A DNA stretch of 15,871 nucleotides from GCA-002282575 sp964606405 (lineage in GTDB: Bacteria; Pseudomonadota; Gammaproteobacteria; Thiomicrospirales; Thiomicrospiraceae). The position numbers and the translations under genes are program-made. Where the stretch lies: NCBI GenBank assembly GCA_964606405.1, contig CAZSGH010000056.1:1-15871 (forward strand), written 5' to 3'. Shown here in pieces: positions 1 through 6,947 of this stretch (position 1 is the first letter of the stretch; each line of letters begins with the position of its first letter). Under the pieces are notes generated by a model, which was not told the DNA's origin, searched no databases, and saw nothing but the letters and a program-made list of their open reading frames with translations.

Positions 1-33
1 ACTTTTTTAGCGGGTATTGAATACACATTTTAA
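1..33 (+). CDS. C-terminal end of an outer-membrane beta-barrel protein, possibly the TonB-dependent cobalamin receptor BtuB (partial)
   Basis: Frame 1 is open from the first base and reads TFLAGIEYTF before a TAA stop at 31-33. The ending has the signature of outer-membrane beta-barrels: a terminal Phe, with Tyr at the third and a hydrophobic residue at the fifth position from the end. E. coli BtuB also ends in YTF. The stop lies only 11 bases before cobO, and the stop region also supplies the cobO ribosome-binding site, so the genes are probably cotranscribed. A cobalamin receptor fits the operon, but only ten residues are visible and any porin or TonB-dependent receptor could end this way. 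The BtuB identity is inference. Confidence 0.5.
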   Translation, partial: TFLAGIEYTF

Positions 34-44
34 GGACGACACCC

Positions 45-647
45 ATGAACATCAACCCCGAAAATCATGCTAAACGCATGCAAAAGCATAAAGAAATTGT
101 CGATGCAGGGATGGCGCGCGCCACCGATGAAAAAGGGCTGATTTTAGTCATGACGGGCGATGGTAAAGGCAAATCATCGTCAGGGTTCGGCATGGTTGCG
201 CGTGCCTTAGGGCACGGCATGAAAGTGGCTGTGGTACAATTTATCAAAGGCAGTTACAGTACGGGTGAAGAAGCTTTTTTTCGCCGTTTCCCCGAAGAAG
301 TCGCCTATCATGTCATGGGCGATGGTTTTACATGGGAAACGCAAAACCTTGAACAAGACAAACGTAGTGCGGAACGCGCTTGGGAGCAAGTAAAAGTGTT
401 TTTGGCTGATGACAGCTATGACATGATTCTGCTCGATGAATTAAACATTGTGCTTCGTAAACATTACTTGAATACAGAGCAAGTGTTGGCGGATTTAGCG
501 ACGCGCCCTGATATGCAGCATGTGGTGATTACAGGACGTGGCGCACCGCAAGCCTTAATTGATGTCGCCGATACGGTCAGCGAAGTAAAAGAAATCAAAC
601 ATGCGTATAAGGCGGGCATTAAAGCCCAACACGGAATTGAGTTATAA
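45..647 (+). CDS. cobO: Corrinoid adenosyltransferase (cob(I)yrinic acid a,c-diamide adenosyltransferase), CobO/BtuR type
   Basis: This 200-residue protein transfers the adenosyl group of ATP to the cobalt of cob(I)yrinic acid a,c-diamide, and in salvage to cobinamide or cobalamin, in the cytoplasm. The P-loop GDGKGKSS lies at residues 38-45 in the form typical of CobO/CobA/BtuR enzymes. It is followed by the family segment VAVVQFIKG (61-69), a Walker-B-like MILLDELN (127-134) and VITGRGAP nearer the C-terminus. The length matches the family. The start at 45 has the ribosome-binding sequence AAGGA at 32-36, eight bases upstream. The gene lies directly after a beta-barrel gene end and before a BtuM-like transporter gene, which fits adenosylation of imported as well as newly made corrinoid. 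The PduO and EutT adenosyltransferase families do not carry this P-loop. Confidence 0.95.
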   Translation: MNINPENHAKRMQKHKEIVDAGMARATDEKGLILVMTGDGKGKSSSGFGMVARALGHGMKVAVVQFIKGSYSTGEEAFFRRFPEEVAYHVMGDGFTWETQNLEQDKRSAERAWEQVKVFLADDSYDMILLDELNIVLRKHYLNTEQVLADLATRPDMQHVVITGRGAPQALIDVADTVSEVKEIKHAYKAGIKAQHGIEL

Positions 648-664
648 ATTTTAGGAGAAAAAAT

Positions 665-1240
665 ATGCCAAACTTATCGATTCGTAACCAAGTGCTGTTA
701 GGCGCTGTGTTAATTCTATTGTTAGTGACCACACGCGGACATAGCGTGATGACGTTGGATATTATTCCAGCATCTACGATGGGTCTATTCTTTTTGTTGG
801 GTGTTTATTTCCGTCAAGTATGGGTGCTGACGCTTGCGTTCGCCATGATCTGGACGATGGATATAACTGGCTTAACTTGGTCTGGTAATACCGATTTTTG
901 CTTAAGCAACAGCTATTTATTCTTGCTGCTTTCTTACGCGATGTATTGGGCGGGTGGTCAATTATTTGCTCGCTTGTATGCAGGTGAAAACGTCAAGACG
1001 TTAGTGACGCTTGCCATTATTGCGCCCGTTTCAGGTGCACTGGGTTACCTATTATCAGCGTCAAGCTTCCATTACCTATCGGGTAAGTTTGAACCAGACT
1101 TTTCAATGATGTTTAGCGATTATTTAACACGTTTACCTGGCCATTTAGAAGGGTTAGCTACTTATCTCGTGATAGGTGTGGTTGCGCATATTGCTTTGAG
1201 CACTTGGGCAAAACGTCAGAGCAATCCACAACATGCCTAA
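665..1240 (+). CDS. btuM: BtuM-like cobalamin transporter (solitary ECF-type S component)
   Basis: This 191-residue, very hydrophobic protein has about six membrane segments, near residues 9-22, 34-49, 51-69, 80-98, 110-130 and 162-181. BtuM proteins of Gram-negative bacteria are about this long and act in the inner membrane as S components that take up cobalamin without a dedicated ECF module. In the characterised Thiobacillus denitrificans BtuM, as I recall it, Cys80 ligates the cobalt. This protein has a single cysteine at residue 79, in NTDFCLSNSY just before the fourth predicted helix, which matches that position. The start has AGGAG at 652-656. The 3' end overlaps the start of cobB by eight bases, so translation is probably coupled. 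The assignment rests on length, topology, the cysteine and context. An unrelated cobalt or corrinoid membrane protein remains possible. Confidence 0.68.
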   Translation: MPNLSIRNQVLLGAVLILLLVTTRGHSVMTLDIIPASTMGLFFLLGVYFRQVWVLTLAFAMIWTMDITGLTWSGNTDFCLSNSYLFLLLSYAMYWAGGQLFARLYAGENVKTLVTLAIIAPVSGALGYLLSASSFHYLSGKFEPDFSMMFSDYLTRLPGHLEGLATYLVIGVVAHIALSTWAKRQSNPQHA

Positions 1241-2531
1241 TTGCGCTCAGGCGCTCTTTATTGCAGCGCCTGCATCAGGACAGGGAAAAACCACCATCAC
1301 GGCTGGATTGGCCTATTACTACCGTCAGCAAGGTAAGCGGGTTCGTGTGTTCAAAACAGGACCGGACTTTATCGACCCCATGCTACACCAGTTAGCGTCT
1401 GGACACCCCGTCTATCAACTCGATTTGTGGATGGGGGGCGAGGCACATTGCCGTCAGCTATTAGCAGATGCCGCACAAGATGCGGATATCATCTTGATTG
1501 AAGGGGTGATGGGCTTATTTGATGGTGATCCCTCTTCGGCTGATTTGGCGCGCTTATTAGGCGTGCCCATTTTGGCGGTTATTGATGCCTCGTCGATGGC
1601 GCAGACTTTCGGTGCTTTGGCGCATGGCTTGGCAACTTATCAAGACGACTTGCCTTTTTTTGGCATTTTGGCGAACCGTGTCGGCAGTGATATTCATGCC
1701 GATATGATTCGTGATAGCGTGCGCGCCGATACGCCTTTAGTCGGCATCATTAAACGTGATGCGAACGCTGGCATGCCAGAGCGTCATTTAGGGTTAGTGC
1801 AAGCAACAGAAATTGACGATATTGAACAGCGCTTAACGGCTATGGCGGTACAGCTATCAACAACCGATCTGGTTAACATGCCGTTGCCAGAAGTGTGCTT
1901 TGATGCCCCGCAACAAGCCGAAACTCAGCCTTTATTAGCAGGCAAAACCATCGCCATTGCCAAAGATGCGGCGTTTTCGTTTCTTTATCAAGCCAATATC
2001 GACTGCTTAAACCAATTAGGCGCAAGCCTCCGTTATTTTTCACCCCTTGCCAACGATGCCCTACCCGATTGTGATGCGGTGTATTTGCCTGGTGGCTATC
2101 CCGAATTGCATTTAACGAGCTTATCGCAAGCAACACAAACCAAAGCAGACATTCATCGTCATGTGACAGCACAAAAGCCGCTGTTAGCAGAATGTGGCGG
2201 CTTATTGGTATTACTCGATACCCTAACCGATAAACAGGGTGCGACTGAGCCCATGTGGGGACTTGTTCAAGGCAATGCCGTGATGCAACAACGCTTTGCC
2301 GCGTTGGGTATGCAAAGCATGAGCTTACCCGAAGGCACCTTGCATGGACACACGTTTCATTACAGCAAGCTCAGCACCCACTTAACCCCCATTGCGCAGG
2401 GCATCAATCCACATGGTAAAGGGGTGAGCGAATCGGCTTATCGCATCCATCGCCTAACCGCGAGTTATATGCACAGCTATTTTCCAAGCAATCCAACGGC
2501 GGTTGCACGGCTTTTTTCCAGCACTGATTGA
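1233..2531 (+). CDS. cobB: Cobyrinic acid a,c-diamide synthase (CobB/CbiA)
   Basis: This 432-residue enzyme uses ATP and glutamine to amidate the a and c side chains of (hydrogeno)cobyrinic acid. The N-terminal synthetase domain begins with the P-loop ASGQGKTT (14-21), followed by FKTGPDFIDP (40-49), typical of CobB/CbiA. The C-terminal class I glutaminase domain carries YLPGGYPELH (284-293), the nucleophile Cys321 in AECGG and the triad His414 in SYMHSYF. The length is normal for the short CbiA/CobB type. The ATG lies inside the end of the BtuM-like gene with an 8-base overlap. It has only a weak ribosome-binding sequence, suggesting translational coupling. The sequence does not show whether the aerobic or anaerobic substrate is used. 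Confidence 0.96.
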   Translation: MPNCAQALFIAAPASGQGKTTITAGLAYYYRQQGKRVRVFKTGPDFIDPMLHQLASGHPVYQLDLWMGGEAHCRQLLADAAQDADIILIEGVMGLFDGDPSSADLARLLGVPILAVIDASSMAQTFGALAHGLATYQDDLPFFGILANRVGSDIHADMIRDSVRADTPLVGIIKRDANAGMPERHLGLVQATEIDDIEQRLTAMAVQLSTTDLVNMPLPEVCFDAPQQAETQPLLAGKTIAIAKDAAFSFLYQANIDCLNQLGASLRYFSPLANDALPDCDAVYLPGGYPELHLTSLSQATQTKADIHRHVTAQKPLLAECGGLLVLLDTLTDKQGATEPMWGLVQGNAVMQQRFAALGMQSMSLPEGTLHGHTFHYSKLSTHLTPIAQGINPHGKGVSESAYRIHRLTASYMHSYFPSNPTAVARLFSSTD

Positions 2532-2546
2532 AAACCTGAGTAATAC

Positions 2547-2552
2547 AAAGGA
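2547..2552 (+). promoter_or_regulatory. Ribosome-binding site deciding the start of the small membrane protein gene
   Basis: AAAGGA lies ten bases upstream of the ATG at 2563, just after the cobB stop. The alternative in-frame ATG at 2503 lies inside cobB and would add 20 residues without hydrophobic or family character, so 2563 is preferred. Confidence 0.6.
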
Positions 2553-2562
2553 CATTAAAAAT

Positions 2563-2922
2563 ATGATCGCAAAGTTCCCTTGGATGTTGTTAGTAATCGC
2601 TTATCTTATTGGTGCAGAATACTTACAGCTATCCATGTCTGGCAATATTGGTTATGGCTTTATTGTATTAACCATTATCGCCTTTTTTCTCGAAATGTTT
2701 AAAGCAGGTGATGCGGGTGTGGTTAGCTTTTTCTTCGATCAGCTTTGGTCGATTGTTGGCATTGCTTTGGCTTCTGCGTTATTGGCTTACTTGTTTTTTG
2801 TTACTGGAAAAGAACCGACATTTTATCACTGGATTGGCTTTACCATGATTGTCGCTGATGCGCTGCTCAATTCAGTAAACGCCTACCGTACAGCATTACG
2901 TAATATTGCTGTGCCTAACTAG
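2563..2922 (+). CDS. Small four-helix inner-membrane protein of unknown function in the cobalamin operon
   Basis: I do not recognise this 119-residue protein. It has four strongly hydrophobic stretches, near residues 6-23, 28-45, 57-80 and 87-105, joined by short loops. It starts with MIAKFPW and has a basic stretch near the end (AYRTALRNI). There is no signal peptide distinct from the first helix, no cysteine pair and no nucleotide-binding motif. An Asp and a Glu lie in or near the membrane segments (FLEMFKAGDAG, IVADALLNS). It lies 31 bases after cobB and 10 bases before cbiB, on the same strand. A role in corrinoid or cobalt handling at the membrane, or as partner of the membrane enzyme CbiB, is suggested only by position. 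Confidence 0.75.
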   Translation: MIAKFPWMLLVIAYLIGAEYLQLSMSGNIGYGFIVLTIIAFFLEMFKAGDAGVVSFFFDQLWSIVGIALASALLAYLFFVTGKEPTFYHWIGFTMIVADALLNSVNAYRTALRNIAVPN

Positions 2923-2932
2923 TCGTTGTTGA

Positions 2933-3850
2933 ATGACCGTATTTGTTATTACGCTCGCCCTTGTATTGGATTATTTTTTGGGTGAGTTACCTAACCGCAT
3001 GCATCCCCTCGTCGGTTTTGGTTATTGTGCGAACACCTTAGAAAGATGGTTCAATCAACAACGCCATGCTGACCTTGTGCGTTTTGCAGCGGGATTATTG
3101 TCATTGCTATTACTGGTGATGATACCCGTTACCCTGCTCGTATTTCTATTGATGGTTTTACCCATCTGGGCAAATCTGCTCTTGCAAACGATTGTGCTTT
3201 ATTTTTGTATCGGCTGGCAAAGTCTACGCGAACATGCCCTATCGATTGCCATACCGTTACAGCAAGGCGATACAGAACAAGCACGTCATGCTTTGTCGAT
3301 GATTGTCAGCCGAGAGACATCAACCCTGAACGATACCAAAATCGCTGCTGCAACCATCGAATCGGTGCTCGAAAATGGCAATGACGCACTCTTTGCCAGT
3401 CTGTTTTGGTTTACCCTCTTGGGTGCGCCTGCGGCACTGGCACATCGACTCGTAAACACACTAGATGGTATGTGGGGCTACCGCAACGATCGTTTTGAAT
3501 ACTTTGGTAAAGCGGCAGCTCGCCTCGATGACATACTCGGTTATCTTCCTGCCCGCTTAACGGCATTCAGCTACGCGCTGCTCAGTCACCATCCAAAACA
3601 AGCGATGACATGTTGGTGGCGGCAAGCAAGCAAACACGACAGCCCAAATGCGGGCGTGGTGTTGGCAACAGGCGCTGGGGCATTAGCAGTGCGCTTGGGT
3701 GGATCGGCTTGTTATCATGGCGTGCATGAAAAACGCCCGCTGTTCGGATGGCAGCAAAAACCGAAGGTAAGCGATATTGATCGCGCGCTCAGATTAATCC
3801 ATAAAGGACTACTGCTATGGTTAGTGGTATTGGCGGCACTATGGCTTTAG
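2933..3850 (+). CDS. cbiB: Adenosylcobinamide-phosphate synthase (CbiB/CobD type membrane enzyme)
   Basis: This 305-residue integral membrane enzyme condenses adenosylcobyric acid with (R)-1-amino-2-propanol or its phosphate to form adenosylcobinamide (phosphate). The N-terminal motif DYFLGELPNRMHPLVGFG (13-30) is diagnostic. It is followed by hydrophobic segments and by the conserved region around SRETSTLNDTKIAAATIES and ENGNDALFASLFWF, then GAPAALAHRLVNTLDGMWGY and RLDDILGYLPARLTA. Length and motif order are normal. Only 10 bases separate it from the small membrane protein gene, and the ribosome-binding sequence is weak. The 3' end overlaps the next gene, which makes the aminopropanol phosphate donor, by 34 bases. 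This pairs two enzymes of consecutive chemistry. Nomenclature varies: the Pseudomonas denitrificans homologue is CobD. Confidence 0.95.
   Translation: MTVFVITLALVLDYFLGELPNRMHPLVGFGYCANTLERWFNQQRHADLVRFAAGLLSLLLLVMIPVTLLVFLLMVLPIWANLLLQTIVLYFCIGWQSLREHALSIAIPLQQGDTEQARHALSMIVSRETSTLNDTKIAAATIESVLENGNDALFASLFWFTLLGAPAALAHRLVNTLDGMWGYRNDRFEYFGKAAARLDDILGYLPARLTAFSYALLSHHPKQAMTCWWRQASKHDSPNAGVVLATGAGALAVRLGGSACYHGVHEKRPLFGWQQKPKVSDIDRALRLIHKGLLLWLVVLAALWL
3803..3808 (+). promoter_or_regulatory. Ribosome-binding site inside cbiB that decides the start of the decarboxylase gene
   Basis: AAAGGA lies eight bases upstream of the ATG at 3817. The alternative in-frame ATG at 3841 would overlap cbiB by only 10 bases but has no comparable site. 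The stronger site supports the longer 34-base overlap. Confidence 0.6.
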
Positions 3851-4827
3851 TTCATGGTGGTCGGCTACACGCTGCGTGCGAGCACTATGGTGGCTCTCCT
3901 GATGAATGGCTCGACCTATCGACAGGTATTGCCCCTTGGACTTATCCGCTTTCTGCTGTACCCGAAAGCGTTTGGCAACGACTGCCAGAAGATCACGATG
4001 GCCTAGAATTATGTGCAAGTCATTATTATCAGGTCGACGAATCACAGCTTTTACCGATTGCGGGTAGTCAGTGGGCGATTGAGCAGATTCCTCGTCTTTA
4101 CGCAAAGCCATTAGATGTTGCCATCTTAGTAAATGGCTATGCCGAGCACCCAGCCGCTTGGCAAGCAGCAGGGCATCAGGTTGTTTTTGTTGATGATATG
4201 GCGACATTGCTAGCAACTGCCACTCAATACGATGCAGCGGTGATCATACAGCCACACAATCCTTTGGGCATAATCGCAACACTATCCCAACTGACAGCAT
4301 TAAAAAACATGCTCAAGCAAGGCATTCTTGTCTTAGACGAGGCTTTTGCAGATAGCGCAAACCATCCAACCCTACCCCTCTCGCCACATACGTGGCGGCT
4401 CAAGTCTGTCGGTAAGTTTTTTGGACTCGCAGGCATTCGCCTAGGATTTGTGTTAGCGATAGAAACGCACATCAAACAACTGGCAAAACAACAATCCCCT
4501 TGGTCGGTGAGCCATGTCGCGCGCTGGGCAGGAGCGCAAGCCTTTGCCGATAGACTGTGGCAAGATCAACAAAGGCTGCGTTTAAGCGAACAGCGTCACC
4601 GATTAGAAAGATTATTAACGCACATGACATTGTCACGCCTTGCCAGCACCGATTATTTTGTTACCATCACGCATCCTCAAAGCGAAAGCCTATTTCATTC
4701 GGCGCTAGCGCATCGCATTTTATTGCGTCACTTCCCTGCGTTTAATGGCATTCGTTTTGGTTTTCCCAAAACAGAGGGCGACTGGTTTAAACTAGAAAAA
4801 TGGCTCATCGTGGCAGCAAGGCTATGA
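3817..4827 (+). CDS. cobD: Threonine-phosphate decarboxylase, PLP-dependent (Salmonella CobD / Pseudomonas CobC type)
   Basis: This 336-residue class I/II aminotransferase-fold protein is expected to decarboxylate L-threonine 3-O-phosphate to (R)-1-amino-2-propanol phosphate, the linker attached by CbiB. It begins with the family signature VHGGRL (12-17) and WLDLSTGIAP (31-40). It carries QPHNPLG (145-151) in place of the usual NPNNPTG, the PLP-ring aspartate in LVLDEAF (171-177), the Schiff-base Lys200 in SVGKFFGLAGIRLG, and Arg208. The start at 3817 has a good ribosome-binding site. ATG 3841 (Met9) is the alternative and would keep all motifs. It ends in an ATGA overlap with the next gene. 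Gene naming is confusing across species: CobD in Salmonella, CobC in Pseudomonas denitrificans. Confidence 0.9.
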   Translation: MVSGIGGTMALVHGGRLHAACEHYGGSPDEWLDLSTGIAPWTYPLSAVPESVWQRLPEDHDGLELCASHYYQVDESQLLPIAGSQWAIEQIPRLYAKPLDVAILVNGYAEHPAAWQAAGHQVVFVDDMATLLATATQYDAAVIIQPHNPLGIIATLSQLTALKNMLKQGILVLDEAFADSANHPTLPLSPHTWRLKSVGKFFGLAGIRLGFVLAIETHIKQLAKQQSPWSVSHVARWAGAQAFADRLWQDQQRLRLSEQRHRLERLLTHMTLSRLASTDYFVTITHPQSESLFHSALAHRILLRHFPAFNGIRFGFPKTEGDWFKLEKWLIVAARL

Positions 4828-5438
4828 GTTATCCTATCCCACAAGCATCAGCGCAAGCCGAGATCGAGATCAAAAAAAGCCGTTTTATTGGCTTGGCAAA
4901 ACAGATCAACGATCGAGAACAAGGAATGCTCTGGTTAGCCGAAGTCAAAGCCATTTATCCCGATGCACGTCATCATTGCTGGACCTATTTACTCGGCAAT
5001 CCATCTTGTGCAACCAATGCAGGAATGGGCGATGATGGCGAACCCTCTGGCACCGCGGGCAAACCCATTTTGAATGTGTTACAACACAAGGGCGTCGGCG
5101 ATATTATGCTCATTGTTGTGCGCTATTTTGGTGGCATTAAATTGGGAGCTGGCGGACTTACCCGCGCTTATGGTCAGGCTGCACAGGCGGTAATGAGCGT
5201 ATTGCCGATTCAAACCTTTGTTTCGATGCAGTCAATTTCGATTTCTTGTGATTATGGACAGGAACAACAAATTCGTCATTGGGTCGATAAATACCAAGGC
5301 TCAGTGTCTCGTGTCGAATATCTTGAACCGCTAGCCATACAAGTTAGCATTCCTGAGGCTGAAATAAACCCGTTTATTCAACACTTAAAAACGCTTCATC
5401 AAGTAACGTTTCAAACAGGTGATTTATGCCCGCACTGA
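4824..5438 (+). CDS. yigZ: YigZ/IMPACT-family protein
   Basis: This 204-residue protein has the same length as E. coli YigZ. The UPF0029/IMPACT N-terminal domain shows the family signatures GDDGEPSGTAGKPI (69-82) and VRYFGGIKLGAGGLTRAY (99-116), followed by a short ferredoxin-like C-terminal domain. The biochemical role of bacterial YigZ is not settled. The eukaryotic relative IMPACT/YIH1 regulates the kinase GCN2. The start at 4824 forms an ATGA overlap with the decarboxylase stop. An in-frame ATG at 4800 lies deeper in that gene, lacks a ribosome-binding sequence and would add eight residues. The 3' end overlaps cobQ by 13 bases. No known cobalamin function explains its place here, so it may simply share the transcript. 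Confidence 0.93.
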   Translation: MSYPIPQASAQAEIEIKKSRFIGLAKQINDREQGMLWLAEVKAIYPDARHHCWTYLLGNPSCATNAGMGDDGEPSGTAGKPILNVLQHKGVGDIMLIVVRYFGGIKLGAGGLTRAYGQAAQAVMSVLPIQTFVSMQSISISCDYGQEQQIRHWVDKYQGSVSRVEYLEPLAIQVSIPEAEINPFIQHLKTLHQVTFQTGDLCPH

Positions 5439-6880
5439 TGATTCAAGGTTGCACCTCCGATGCAGGCAAAAGCACCCTCGTTGCTGCACTGTGTCACTTA
5501 TTGCATCGACAAGGCTATTCGGTTGCACCCTTTAAGCCGCAAAACATGGCACTCAGTGCCGCGGTCACCGAAGATGGCGGTGAAATTGGTCGCGCGCAGG
5601 CAACCCAAGCCTTAGCCAGTGGACTTAAACCACACACCGACATGAATCCTGTTTTACTCAAACCCACATCAGATCGCAAAGCGCAGGTTATTATTCAGGG
5701 CAAAGCCATCGGACACTTAGATGCACTCGACTATCATGCCTACAAAACCACGGCTAAAGCCGCTGTGCTCGAATCTTGGCAACGCCTAACCCATCAATAC
5801 CCCATTTGTTTGGTCGAAGGCGCTGGCAGCCCTGCCGAAATTAACCTACGCGACAACGACATCGCCAATATGGGATTTGCTGAAGCCGTCGACATTCCCG
5901 TGATTCTCATTGCCGACATCGACAAAGGCGGTGTTTTTGCGCATATTATTGGCACACTGGCGTGTTTGTCAGAAAGTGAGCAAGCACGCATTAAAGGCTT
6001 TGTGATTAATCGTTTTCGCGGTGATATTGCCTTACTGCAATCGGGGCTAGATTGGCTCGAAGCTAAAACAGGCAAACCTGTTTTAGCTGTATTGCCTTAT
6101 CTCATGGATTTGAAGCTCGATGAAGAAGATGCTGTTCGCCAAACGCAATCAACATCAAATGATAACCAATTGAAAGTGCGTGTATTACGATTGCCACATA
6201 TTAGTAATCATAGTGATTTTTCGCCATTACTAACCGACCCTCGCATTGATTTTGCCTATACCGCATTAAATAAACATAACCTACAAGCCGATGTCATCAT
6301 TATTCCTGGTAGCAAAGCCGTTATGTCGGACTTAGCGCAACTGATCGAACAGGGATGGCGCGACAAATTGATTAAACACCTGCGCTATGGCGGCAAAATC
6401 TTAGCCATTTGCGGTGGCTTTCAAATGCTCGGGCGCAATCTGCTCGACCCTAAGCTAATCGAAGGCAACAAGCGCCAAATGGCAGGCTTGGCATTTTTCG
6501 ATATCACCACACGTTGGCAAAGCGACAAATACTTAGTCAAACAAACAGGAAAGCTGTGGACAGGAGAAAGTATCAGCGGTTACGAAATGCATCAGGGCAT
6601 TAGCATCGGCAATGCGCTAGAACGTCCTTTTTCCCGACTAGACAATGGCAAAACCGATGGCGCCATCAGCGAATACGGCAATATCATCGGCACTTATTTA
6701 CACGGCCTGTTTGATCATCCAGAAGCCTATCAAGCCCTGACCCAGTGGATGGGATTAACCCCCGATGATGCTTGCCCAAAACAAAGCCACGAACAACAAC
6801 AATTAGCGGAATTGGACAGGTTAGCAGATATGCTAGAAGCGCATTTGGATATGAAAAAAATGTTAGAATGGATAACGTGA
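5426..6880 (+). CDS. cobQ: Cobyric acid synthase (CobQ/CbiP), glutamine-hydrolysing
   Basis: This 484-residue enzyme performs the four ATP- and glutamine-dependent amidations (b, d, e and g side chains) that turn adenosylcobyrinic acid a,c-diamide into adenosylcobyric acid. The N-terminal synthetase domain opens with IQGCTSDAGKSTLVAAL (6-22) and APFKPQNMALS (34-44). It contains LVEGAGSPAEINLRDNDIAN (129-148) and DIDKGGVFA (164-172). The C-terminal glutaminase domain has Cys329 in AICGGFQMLG and His426 in GTYLHGLFD. Length is normal. The start at 5426 has AGGTGA at 5417-5422. An ATG at 5438 (Met5) that overlaps the yigZ stop is possible and would cost only four residues. It is the last cobalamin gene here. 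No hairpin terminator is visible in the 67 bases that follow. Confidence 0.97.
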   Translation: MPALMIQGCTSDAGKSTLVAALCHLLHRQGYSVAPFKPQNMALSAAVTEDGGEIGRAQATQALASGLKPHTDMNPVLLKPTSDRKAQVIIQGKAIGHLDALDYHAYKTTAKAAVLESWQRLTHQYPICLVEGAGSPAEINLRDNDIANMGFAEAVDIPVILIADIDKGGVFAHIIGTLACLSESEQARIKGFVINRFRGDIALLQSGLDWLEAKTGKPVLAVLPYLMDLKLDEEDAVRQTQSTSNDNQLKVRVLRLPHISNHSDFSPLLTDPRIDFAYTALNKHNLQADVIIIPGSKAVMSDLAQLIEQGWRDKLIKHLRYGGKILAICGGFQMLGRNLLDPKLIEGNKRQMAGLAFFDITTRWQSDKYLVKQTGKLWTGESISGYEMHQGISIGNALERPFSRLDNGKTDGAISEYGNIIGTYLHGLFDHPEAYQALTQWMGLTPDDACPKQSHEQQQLAELDRLADMLEAHLDMKKMLEWIT

Positions 6881-6934
6881 AAATAGATACAAACAGCTCA
6901 CCTACAGAGAAAGCTTGAATAAATAACTGATGTT

Positions 6935-6939
6935 TAAGG
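6935..6939 (+). promoter_or_regulatory. Ribosome-binding site deciding the start of the fused restriction-modification gene
   Basis: TAAGG lies eight bases before the ATG at 6948. The in-frame ATG at 6930 is preceded by an AT-rich stretch without such a site, so 6948 is preferred. The difference is six residues. Confidence 0.5.
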
Positions 6940-6947
6940 TAAAAACA

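Noticed and set aside
1..44. Cobalamin riboswitch upstream of cobO
   Set aside because: Only 44 bases are available, most of them the end of an upstream coding frame. No B12-box-like structure is present.
1873..2172. Minus-strand and alternative-frame open reading frames, for example here and at 3839-4216, 5794-6075 and 15353-15646
   Set aside because: They lie wholly inside well-supported + strand genes, have no family motifs or ribosome-binding sites, and are shadows of those genes.
2493..2519. Possible terminator (GC-rich stretch followed by a T run) near the end of cobB
   Set aside because: The GC-rich part does not form a self-complementary stem, the T run is within the cobB coding sequence, and the operon clearly continues.
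4800..4823. Upstream in-frame ATG for the yigZ gene
   Set aside because: It has no ribosome-binding sequence, and ATG 4824 gives the ATGA overlap and the family's usual length of 204 residues.
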